From assembly GCA_964654855.1 (NCBI GenBank), contig CAZZJS010000001.1, forward strand, positions 124,001 to 188,000: DNA of 64,000 nt, in the 5' to 3' direction. Positions 24,801-31,813 of this stretch are shown here, in pieces (positions within the stretch are counted from its first letter, which is position 1; every line of letters starts with the position of its first letter). A model generated the notes under the pieces. That model was not told where the DNA came from. It worked only from the letters and a program-made list of their open reading frames with translations, and searched no databases. Both the position numbers and the translations under genes were made by a program. The DNA is from JALZUV01 sp964654855. GTDB lineage: Bacteria > Pseudomonadota > Alphaproteobacteria > Rickettsiales > JALZUV01.

Positions 24801-27800
24801 GCCATTTGTTCCATCAAGGCTTGAAATGTCAAAGCTGATACCCCAACCACTTGCTTTACCAAAAACTACATATGATTTACCTGATTCTGAACCACTTGAA
24901 TTGCTGTGTGGAGCACCAATGATGAAATCATCAAAGCCATCACCATTCACATCGCCTGCCGAAGAAACTGCAGAACCAAATTTGTCACCGGCATCAATAC
25001 CATTCATTACAAATCCAAGCCCGGTGCTAAGAGCTGCCAGTTCTATTGTAGAGTATGAAGCGGTGTTATACCCAAATATTACATAGGCACTTCCTGTGGT
25101 GCCAGCCTGGTGCGCACCGATAATAATGTCATCATATCCATCCCTATTAATATCACCTGTAGAAGAAACTCCAAGCCCAACTTGATCATTGGTAGCAGCT
25201 CCGTTTATTGCAAACCCCAAAGTGGCCTGTATGTCTTGAATATCTGTATCATGTATCGTAGGAGTTGATGAACCAAAAATTATATGAGTCGTGCCAGCAA
25301 AAAACATTGTTCCTGGGGTTGTGCCGGGGCTGCCGACGATTACATCATCATATCCATCACCATTAAAATCACCTGCAGAAGAAACGGAGAGACCGGTTTG
25401 AGCATTGGTATCTACACCGTGGATTACAGCGCCATTTGTACCATTTAATGTTGATACATTCAAACTTGCCGCAAAGCCGCTAGCTTTCCCATAGATGAGA
25501 TAAACTGCACCGGAATCGCTTACTCCACGAGCATGATTTTTATGCGCGCCAATAATGATGTCGTCATAGCCATCGCCATTAAAATCACCTGCAGAAGAAA
25601 CAGAGCCGCCGAACTGATCAGCTGCGGCAACACCATTAAGGAGGAAGCCATTTGTTCCATCAAGGCTTGAGAGCTCTATGTCTGCCGAAAAACCACTGGC
25701 ATCACCGAATATGACATAGGCTTGTCCGGTTAGGCTATTAGCTCCATTTGCACCAATAATTAAATCATTATAACCATCGCCATTTACATCTCCTGCTGAA
25801 GAAACTGAGGCACCAGAACCATCTCCTGCGGCTATCCCATTAATCGTTATGCCCGTGATAGGACCACAATGCCCGCCGCAGAGCATATCAGATGTGCCAT
25901 CATCAGTGCTAAATCCACAAGATGTATCCGTGGTAAAGGATTTTACACACATTTGAAATGAATCAGGTCCAAATTTTTCAGCTGTGCCTGCAGACCCAAA
26001 CCCTCTGAGTCCGAAGTGATCACTTACGCTAGCAAAGCCGTCTCCGGCTTGATCAGTTAAAGTTATGTCGTAGGAGTGCGTTCCTCTAGGTAGTACATAA
26101 CTACGTGCGATGGTAGAGTTATCATCGGCTGCAGTATAGCTCCCAGCTATTAACGTTTTGTTATCGGAGTTTCGGACAGACCAACTTGTCTCCTCTGCAC
26201 TACTATCTAGATCAAGTTGTACTTCAAGTGGACACGCATTAGAGGTGCATTCAGTAGGATCTTCTAATGCCGAAAGTTCAATAGTTCCACCAGTGGATGA
26301 CCAGTTAGAATTACCAAATAGGAGGTAAGATTGTCCGTTAGAAGCTTTGACCCCAGAGGCGTTCAATGCTCCAATGATGAAGTCATCATAGCCATCATTA
26401 TTGACGTCCCCTGCGGAAGAAGTCGATATACCACTATTATCATTTGCACTTATGCCGTTGAAAGCGACTCCATTGCTTCCGTTTAAAGTGGAAAGTTCAA
26501 AGTCGCTGCTCCAACCGCTCGCTTTACCAAAAACGATATAACTTTGGCCTGATTCAGCGCCATTAGGGCTGGCAGCAAAAGCGCTGATTATCAAATCATT
26601 ATATCCATCGCCATTGACGTCACCTGCAGAAAAATTACCGCGACCACTGTTGGCATTTGTTGTGATGCCGTTGAAGGTTACCCCGTTACTTCCGTTTAAG
26701 GAAGAGAGTTCAAAACTGCTCGTCCAGCCACTTGCTTTTCCGAAGATTAAATAAATGGCACCGGAATCTGTACCGTTAGGGCTTGCAGCTGGTGCTCCAA
26801 TGATGAAGTCATCATAATCATCATTATTGACGTCACCTGCAGAAGCAACTGTATAGCCCGAATTATCATTCGCAGAAATTCCGTTGAAAACCATTCCTGT
26901 TACCCCATCAAGGGAACTTGTATCTAGTTCAAGCGCGATTTCCCAACCAGAAGGTTTGCCAAAGATAAGGAATGTTTGACCTGAGCCAGCGCCATTAGGG
27001 CTCATATTACTGGCGCCAATAAGAAAATCATCATAGCCATCATTGTTTATGTCACCAGCAGAGGCAACATCTGTACCAATAGAATCGCCGAGGTTTAGTC
27101 CTTTTACGATGGCCCCATTGGTTCCATCTAGGTCTACAAGGTCTAACTGTGCTGTCCAACCATTTACTTTCCCAAATACGACATAAACTGCTCCTCTATT
27201 ATTTCCACTAGGGGCGTTTGTCGAAGCAATTATGAAGTCATCAAAACCATCACCATTCACATCGCCCGCGGTAGATACCGATGTTCCTGTACGATCATTT
27301 CCTATTGCTCCACTTAAGAGAACACCAGTGGTTCCATTGAGGGTGGAGAGCTCTAATGTGCTCGCCCAAGCACTACCTTTACCAAAAACAAGATATGCCC
27401 CTCCTGAATTAGCACCATTAGGATCTATTAGATTGGCACCGATTAGGATATCGTCATAGCCGTCACCATTAACATCACCTGCGCCTGAGACAGCGATAGC
27501 ACTTCCGTCATTCGCGCTAACTCCATTCAATGTTACTCCATTATTTCCATCGAGGGATGAAAGGTCTAAATCAGTTGTCCAACTATCTGGCTTCCCAAAA
27601 ATAAGATGAGTTGCCCCTGAGCTGGTGCCGTTGGGAGCGGCAGCATTGGCGGCAATAACAAAATCTGCATACCCATCGCCATTCACGTCACCAACAGAGG
27701 AGACATCATTACCACTACGATCACCTGTAGCCGCACCATCAATCGTCATACCGGCACCAACGATACAGCCCGTGACGGGCGGATCATCAGGGTTAATCAG

Positions 27801-28532
27801 GGCAGTTTCGTTAAAGATGTTGCTGGCTTTGCCCCAAACTAGCATATCGTCGTAGAAGGTGTTATTGGCATCCGTCTCACGAATAGATGAATCGATATAG
27901 GTGCCTACGGTAGCTGTGGCGCAATTGGCGGTATCGAGAAAGCCGGCGGTGCAGGCACTAGTCGTTAAATTATCATGATCGGTACCGCCACGCCCTGTTT
28001 CGCCGGTGCTAAATACTACAAAAGCCGCCTCAGTTGTGATGGGGTTGCCACCACGGTCATTCACGGTGAGTACACCATTAGAATCAGGATCAAAGGCGGT
28101 AATAGAGGTATTATCCACTGCATAGATATAACGATTATCCCAATCATCGGCGATCATAGCTTCGTTTAGGCCAAGTGTTTTAAAGGGCACTGCGCCATAT
28201 TTCATGGCAGGCGCTGCTACATGAGTGATTCCAGCAGGAGGGGTGGCGTCGCAATCTGCGACGGAAGGGGAGAGGCCATAAGTTGCTGAGTTTTGTGCCG
28301 CGTTTAATGGAGCGGGACAGGGCAGGCGTCCATAGCGTTCACCGAACAGAGCAAGTGATTTCTTAATAACCTGAAGTTCATTCCAACTATTGCGTATTTT
28401 CTCTTGCTTCACCTGTGGTTCACCCACGGTAAGGCTCATTCCCACGACTAATGCAATAATGCCCAGCACAACCGATAGCTCGAGCAACGAGAAACCTGAT
28501 TGGCGAGAGTGATATGTGCTGTGCTTAATCAT
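21882..28532 (-). CDS. Giant prepilin-like protein with 14 FG-GAP and 7 RCC1 repeats
   Basis: A 2216-residue surface-protein candidate. The N-terminus has a class III (type IV pilin) signal: a basic leader ending QSG13, cleavage before F14, Glu at +5 (FSLLELSVVL), then a hydrophobic helix. A pilin-like module (to ~255) is shared with the next gene. Then follow seven FG-GAP repeats (~258-755), each with a calcium-type GDVNGDGYDDFIIGA core; a beta-sandwich-like insert (~755-894); seven more FG-GAP repeats (~894-1380); a Cys-rich linker; seven RCC1 repeats (~1437-1807) with two Cys each (HTCAIG...AYCWG); an Lcl/DUF1566-like domain with WYLPAFNELE and YWSSTE (~1841-1994); a second copy of the sandwich-like domain; and a terminal domain. 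Seven blades per block suggests three beta-propellers. A GAAAGG ribosome binding site precedes ATG 28532. The role, probably adhesion or ligand binding, is inferred. Confidence 0.9.
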   Translation of the reverse strand: MIKHSTYHSRQSGFSLLELSVVLGIIALVVGMSLTVGEPQVKQEKIRNSWNELQVIKKSLALFGERYGRLPCPAPLNAAQNSATYGLSPSVADCDATPPAGITHVAAPAMKYGAVPFKTLGLNEAMIADDWDNRYIYAVDNTSITAFDPDSNGVLTVNDRGGNPITTEAAFVVFSTGETGRGGTDHDNLTTSACTAGFLDTANCATATVGTYIDSSIRETDANNTFYDDMLVWGKASNIFNETALINPDDPPVTGCIVGAGMTIDGAATGDRSGNDVSSVGDVNGDGYADFVIAANAAAPNGTSSGATHLIFGKPDSWTTDLDLSSLDGNNGVTLNGVSANDGSAIAVSGAGDVNGDGYDDILIGANLIDPNGANSGGAYLVFGKGSAWASTLELSTLNGTTGVLLSGAIGNDRTGTSVSTAGDVNGDGFDDFIIASTNAPSGNNRGAVYVVFGKVNGWTAQLDLVDLDGTNGAIVKGLNLGDSIGTDVASAGDINNDGYDDFLIGASNMSPNGAGSGQTFLIFGKPSGWEIALELDTSSLDGVTGMVFNGISANDNSGYTVASAGDVNNDDYDDFIIGAPAASPNGTDSGAIYLIFGKASGWTSSFELSSLNGSNGVTFNGITTNANSGRGNFSAGDVNGDGYNDLIISAFAASPNGAESGQSYIVFGKASGWSSDFELSTLNGSNGVAFNGISANDNSGISTSSAGDVNNDGYDDFIIGALNASGVKASNGQSYLLFGNSNWSSTGGTIELSALEDPTECTSNACPLEVQLDLDSSAEETSWSVRNSDNKTLIAGSYTAADDNSTIARSYVLPRGTHSYDITLTDQAGDGFASVSDHFGLRGFGSAGTAEKFGPDSFQMCVKSFTTDTSCGFSTDDGTSDMLCGGHCGPITGITINGIAAGDGSGASVSSAGDVNGDGYNDLIIGANGANSLTGQAYVIFGDASGFSADIELSSLDGTNGFLLNGVAAADQFGGSVSSAGDFNGDGYDDIIIGAHKNHARGVSDSGAVYLIYGKASGFAASLNVSTLNGTNGAVIHGVDTNAQTGLSVSSAGDFNGDGYDDVIVGSPGTTPGTMFFAGTTHIIFGSSTPTIHDTDIQDIQATLGFAINGAATNDQVGLGVSSTGDINRDGYDDIIIGAHQAGTTGSAYVIFGYNTASYSTIELAALSTGLGFVMNGIDAGDKFGSAVSSAGDVNGDGFDDFIIGAPHSNSSGSESGKSYVVFGKASGWGISFDISSLDGTNGFILNGVNTPDNSGATISSAGDVNNDGFDDFIIGAPRSNSNGVNSGKSHIIFGKASGWSASFELSSLDGTNGFTLNGIDAGDGTGSSVSSARDVNGDGYADVIIGAFGSSPNGLTSGKSYLIFGSPESFSATHELSTLAIPTALCTGCSPACNSGCNGDDYEIKACQAGTCTITNTVTDSPKCAAVIPPETSTDCTRIDAGVEHTCGLGDNGKAYCWGNNNNAQLGEGGEHLLSNEPVEVHAGESSGEFIQISSDSEHTCAIGTDNKAYCWGDGTAGKLGHGVITEEVEPVEVHAGESPGTFTQISSGQFHTCAIGTDNNAYCWGSELNGKLGNGIDGGAEHTEPVEVHGGESPGTFTQISAAESHTCAIGIDDKAYCWGSGGSGKLGNGSTSLSDSVPLEVHAGESPGTFTQISAEDSHTCAIGTDNKAYCWGDGGTGKLGNGSTTDQSEPVEVHAGESLATFTQISAGDSHTCAIGTDNKAYCWGDGGSGRLGNGLTTDQSEPVEVHAGESLATFTQISSGYPHTCAIGADNKAYCWGEPANGILGAGTISVDQLTPIEVHVGEGYTPATSCNVGFTAPPTTTCEIICSGTDRPSSGAVCTDGSIFAGHSPDGNVCMYTTPADQPSIFLTDGRYMNNPALVGANSDIDGDGNSAAIEASPSSHIRDVAVVCNALTDHTKNDWYLPAFNELEVLITNRADIGNFTENRDYWSSTEANAISAKSINTGLLIGGTDLTKTVSTASRCVRKDSSSGPPPDTACDVFDHYNMDDDAHQYSWKINQGATTIHSKSYDSSYDNDISSEGPYTITAEKNYTFTLTDSGGNGFDSNPDFIALLSSSGALSLADILATRTGTANFSSCTVDFSVDSSCAPINTDINCVVGGPTFSLPEVNGKRIYHSYSSGNPPSGELTADQFCVQNGYTERDHSGASSFSTTWNPEWNDLQQWDGSSWVTINSSGQGGPNALAWGVLTCQ
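23170..24190 (-). repeat. Tandem ~160-bp DNA repeat encoding seven RCC1-like units
   Basis: The + strand phrase CCCCAGCAATA(G/A)GCTTTAT recurs at about 23186, 23344, 23503, 23666, 23831 and 23989, with a diverged copy near 24150. The period is 158-165 bases, or 53-55 codons. Copies are close to identical in places, including long stretches around 23240-23460. Strong DNA-level similarity suggests recent amplification or ongoing homogenisation. This lies inside the giant prepilin-like gene. Confidence 0.85.
24390..27760 (-). repeat. Fourteen ~210-bp FG-GAP coding repeats in two blocks of seven
   Basis: The codons for the GD(V/I/F)NxDGYxD core recur at about 27690, 27455, 27240, 27030, 26815, 26605, 26390 (block 1) and 25770, 25565, 25350, 25135, 24930, 24720, 24510 (block 2). 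The period is 205-215 bases. A non-repeat stretch at ~25850-26280 separates the blocks. The copies are more diverged in DNA than the RCC1 units. Confidence 0.85.
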
Positions 28533-28544
28533 CTAGGCCTTTCA

Positions 28545-29615
28545 TTAATCGAATTTGCACCCGAGAATATCACGGGTACCGTTTGTGATTGTACACCTGA
28601 CAAGTTTGAAGCTGTTTACGCTAGTGTCAAAAGCCCATCCACGATTTAGATTAAAGCCATCATCCGCTAGATTGAATCTATTGCAATCTGTTGCAGTGGT
28701 TCCGTTGCCATGATCAGGAACACCTGCGAGCCACATTTCTCCAGAAGCATCAGTAATTGAATTGCCTTGAGAGATATAACGAACCACATCTATAGGTGTA
28801 CACACTACGTACCCTGCACATGCGGTTTGAATTCTTGAGTGCAGTCCTGTATATCCACCCATATTGCCGTTTCCGGAACCGCATGCTTTTATATCGGTTG
28901 GTGTGATGTTTGTACTACCTCCGCCTCCTCCGCCGCCGCCAGCGCCTACATTAAAAATGCTGTTAGTGATTTTCCAAAGTAAGATATCATCAAAAAAGTT
29001 AGCCGTGATGTCGCCGTCATTATAAGTGCCGTCCACAAAAGTAACATCTTCATCCCAATTATCGTGGTCTTTATCGGTGGTGGTTTCAGCTTTTGCTGTC
29101 ACGGCTTTGATGGGGAAAGCCCCTTTGCCAGATTTGCCTGCGCTGGCCAATACATAGACCATATCGGTTCCGCTACCTATGGCGGTGCCGCTTTCATCAT
29201 TTACCACCATGACAGAAGTAGCGTAACTGCTGCTAAAGGCGCCTGTTGTATCATCCATTACACTGTAGCGGTAACGATGCCCCCATGCGTCGGAGCCATA
29301 TTCATCTGGTAGCCCCAGAGCGTAGAAAGGGACATCACCATGAACGACAGCATTAGCCTGAGTACAGATGGTTGCGCTTTCGCGGCCGTAAGTTGCTGTT
29401 GCCGGTAGTACGGTATCAGCTGGGCAGGGCATGCGGTTATTCTGTGCCACAAAGACGGAAATTGCATTGGCGATTTCTTTCATTTCTTCATAAGTGGTGG
29501 AGATTCTGGTTTGCTGGGTTTTGGCGCTGCCAAGTGTGAGACCGCCAGCAATGACGATTGCAATAATAGTTAACACAACGGATAGCTCTAAGAGCGAAAA
29601 CCCTTGGCGTGACAT
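28545..29615 (-). CDS. Prepilin-like protein, smaller paralogue of the giant's N-terminal module
   Basis: A 356-residue protein with a very short leader, MSRQG5, cleavage before F6 and Glu at +5 (FSLLELSVVLTII), as in type IV pilins and type II pseudopilins. Residues ~55-225 match the N-terminal module of the downstream giant: (R)MPCPA...ATYG, VPFYALGLP, DAWGHRYRYSV, and FFDDILLWKITNSIFN versus FYDDMLVWGKASNIFN. An eight-Gly run then leads into a C-terminal domain with six or more Cys, probably disulfide-bonded and exported. Its stop is 12 bases from the giant's start, so the two are an operon. No prepilin peptidase or pilus assembly gene is in the window. Confidence 0.85.
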   Translation of the reverse strand: MSRQGFSLLELSVVLTIIAIVIAGGLTLGSAKTQQTRISTTYEEMKEIANAISVFVAQNNRMPCPADTVLPATATYGRESATICTQANAVVHGDVPFYALGLPDEYGSDAWGHRYRYSVMDDTTGAFSSSYATSVMVVNDESGTAIGSGTDMVYVLASAGKSGKGAFPIKAVTAKAETTTDKDHDNWDEDVTFVDGTYNDGDITANFFDDILLWKITNSIFNVGAGGGGGGGGSTNITPTDIKACGSGNGNMGGYTGLHSRIQTACAGYVVCTPIDVVRYISQGNSITDASGEMWLAGVPDHGNGTTATDCNRFNLADDGFNLNRGWAFDTSVNSFKLVRCTITNGTRDILGCKFD

Positions 29616-29720
29616 AATAAAACTTCTCCCTTTGATATAAACTATAGTCTGACTTAATTAGGTAAATAAAGTCTTAATTATAGGTGGGATTGTTAATAAG
29701 CGTGAGAGCTTCTCTTAGAG

Positions 29721-30431
29721 TTATGCGATCAAATTAACGATATTACCAACGGGTGAAGAATTTTCAGCGGCAAGCTGATTTTGATTATTATTCACAGTAT
29801 TTCGGCCAAATTCTCTTGCGGCGCTTAAATCGGCGGCAGAGGCATCCGCTGGAGCGGTAGCTGCAATGCCCAGAGTCTCTGCTTCACGTGCAGCGCGCTC
29901 TGCATCAACCCCTTGCGTGCTAGATACATTCACACTACCTGCCACGGCATATTGGTTGCCATCAGGCCCTGTGACGGTTTGATATTCAGGGAGTTGCCCT
30001 AATCCCCCAGCAGCGCGAAAATGCAATCCCTCATGGTTACGCACGGCAGCATCAGCCGCCTGTAGGCGTTGGAGATACGCTTTTTCACTATCGGTTAGTC
30101 CAATTTCGCTTTGCGCTTCAGGGCTTAAAGAAACAGGGTCTTCTATTGTTGTTGCACGGTTGTTATTCGTAGCGAGGCTTTGCGGTGAGCTTGCTTGATC
30201 TTCGGTAATGGTAACGGTCGCAGCAACAGCGATGAGTTCACCATTAGGGCCGCGTTCATAGCGATATTGAATATTCACATCAGCGCTTGAAGAAGTGCTA
30301 TTAATTTGATTCGCAATTTTAGCTTGGAGTTGTGATTCTCTTGTATCTAGCTGTTGAGACGGCAACCGATTCCTTGGGTTCAGTAAAGCAGAAGATGTAA
30401 TTTCGTTTATGATAAGGTCAGCCTTTATCAC
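29721..30431 (-). CDS. SprA-related HExxH putative metalloprotease (CJM1_0395-like family)
   Basis: A 236-residue protein. The core AAVRNHEGLHFRAAGGL contains HEGLH, an HExxH zinc motif, followed by a PEYQTVTGPDGNQYAVAGSVNV block that matches the SprA-related putative metalloprotease family. Upstream is a Gln/Ser/Thr-rich region with VNIQYRYERGPNGELIAV, and the tail is Asn/Ala-rich, ending VGNIVNLIA. There is no Sec signal peptide. It lies between the type I secretion genes and the pseudopilin genes, all on one strand. A leaderless protein next to an exporter could be its substrate, but that is a guess. Substrate and activity are unknown for this family. Confidence 0.7.
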   Translation of the reverse strand: MIKADLIINEITSSALLNPRNRLPSQQLDTRESQLQAKIANQINSTSSSADVNIQYRYERGPNGELIAVAATVTITEDQASSPQSLATNNNRATTIEDPVSLSPEAQSEIGLTDSEKAYLQRLQAADAAVRNHEGLHFRAAGGLGQLPEYQTVTGPDGNQYAVAGSVNVSSTQGVDAERAAREAETLGIAATAPADASAADLSAAREFGRNTVNNNQNQLAAENSSPVGNIVNLIA

Positions 30432-30517
30432 TCAGTTAGTTAAGGAAATATTGTAGCACTTTTAGGCAAAAAGATCAAATTTCGCCAAGATAAATAAGGA
30501 GTAAGTTTTGGAAAATT

Positions 30518-31813
30518 TTAGCGCTCTCTGAAAGATTCATGCTGTAGCATAATCACCGGCTTTAATAGATATTGCATCACAGATTTTGACCCTGTTTTAA
30601 TATCTACCATCACCTGCATTCCTGAGGTGATCGGGAAGCTATTTGCATCCGTACCGAGATAGTTCTGGTTGGTACGAATCTTCACTAGAAAATAAGGTAA
30701 GCCTGTTTGTTCATTAAGTAATGAATCTGCCGAGATAGACTGGACGTGTCCTTTTAACCCGCCAAAGCGTGCGAAGTCATAGGTGTTTACTTTCACCAAT
30801 ACATCCTGACCCTTGCTGACAAAACCAATATCATTTGGGTCTAGCTGTGCTTCGATAATCAGATTCTCACTTTTAGGAACAATCTCCATCACGGTCGCCC
30901 CTGGCTGAATGACGCCACCTAGCGTATGGTTCTGGAGCGACTTTACAATACCATCAATCGGGCTACTAATGGTGGTACGCTCCACCTGATCATCGGCGCG
31001 GTTGAGCGCTTCCTTCGTGCGAGCTATTGCTTGTTCCACATCGTTTAATTCTTGTTGCGCCTCGTTCTGAAAATTAAGCTTCACGCCTTTCAGTCTATTC
31101 GCAGCTTCTTCCATTGCTGCCGTCGCGCGAGGGATGCTCACATCAACTACCTTGAGTCGCCCCTGTAATTCTTTTAATTCACTGGAAAGCTGTAGGTGCT
31201 CTAATTTAGAGGTCAGCTTGTCTTTAAGTAGGTCTTTTGAAATGCGAAACTTCTCACGCAATACGCTCAAGTTGGTTACGATTGAAGAGCGTTCAGCTTT
31301 TAACTCACGACGATCTAACTCACGTTGAGAGCTCTGGTCGCGCAGTTGTGCGCTTTCATTTTTTAACTTATTGCGGCGGCTTTGAAAGGTTTCTTGTTCC
31401 GCTTTTTTCAACTCTTCACGATAGCCGTCATAGGCCTTATCAAAAACGAGTTCAGAATGACCTGCCGCTTCTGCTTTCAAACGCGCGCGTTTAAGCTGGA
31501 GTGCTTCTTGCTGGATTTGCAATTCTTCACGATTTGCCATGAAAGGGGTGAGATTAAGCTGCACTAACGGTTTGCCTTTTTTGACCGTGTCGCCTTCTGT
31601 CACAAAAATCTTTTCAACGATCCCGCCTTCTAAATGCTGGATTGTTTGAATTTGTTCCTGCGGCACGACTTCGCCGGTAGCAACGGCAACTTCTTCTAAC
31701 TTAGAGGTAACTGCCCAAAGTAAAAACAGAGCAATAAGACAGATGATAATAATTGCAGTAAGGCGCCATTTACTGGTGCGTTGGGTCGCAAGTAAGGTAT
31801 CTAATCGGCTCAT
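30518..31813 (-). CDS. Type I secretion membrane-fusion protein, HlyD family
   Basis: A 431-residue periplasmic adaptor. One N-terminal transmembrane helix (~18-38, IIIICLIALFLLWAV) is followed by the first half of the biotinyl-lipoyl domain (TIQHLEGGIVEKIFVTEGD), a long coiled-coil hairpin (~95-270), and the second lipoyl half with SPIDGIVKSL. The HlyD-type beta domain then ends near TSGMQVMVDIKTG. It bridges the inner-membrane ABC exporter to an outer-membrane TolC protein. The stop/start overlap (ATGA) with the ABC gene upstream indicates coupled translation. No TolC gene is in the window. Confidence 0.93.
   Translation of the reverse strand: MSRLDTLLATQRTSKWRLTAIIIICLIALFLLWAVTSKLEEVAVATGEVVPQEQIQTIQHLEGGIVEKIFVTEGDTVKKGKPLVQLNLTPFMANREELQIQQEALQLKRARLKAEAAGHSELVFDKAYDGYREELKKAEQETFQSRRNKLKNESAQLRDQSSQRELDRRELKAERSSIVTNLSVLREKFRISKDLLKDKLTSKLEHLQLSSELKELQGRLKVVDVSIPRATAAMEEAANRLKGVKLNFQNEAQQELNDVEQAIARTKEALNRADDQVERTTISSPIDGIVKSLQNHTLGGVIQPGATVMEIVPKSENLIIEAQLDPNDIGFVSKGQDVLVKVNTYDFARFGGLKGHVQSISADSLLNEQTGLPYFLVKIRTNQNYLGTDANSFPITSGMQVMVDIKTGSKSVMQYLLKPVIMLQHESFRER

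Noticed and set aside
24577..25086. A 169-residue open frame on the + strand
   Set aside because: It runs antisense to the FG-GAP repeats and its repeated composition mirrors them; a product of repeat codon periodicity.
21882..28532. RTX-type type I secretion substrate
   Set aside because: The calcium-type sites are FG-GAP cores, not GGxGxD nonapeptides, and the N-terminus is a prepilin signal.
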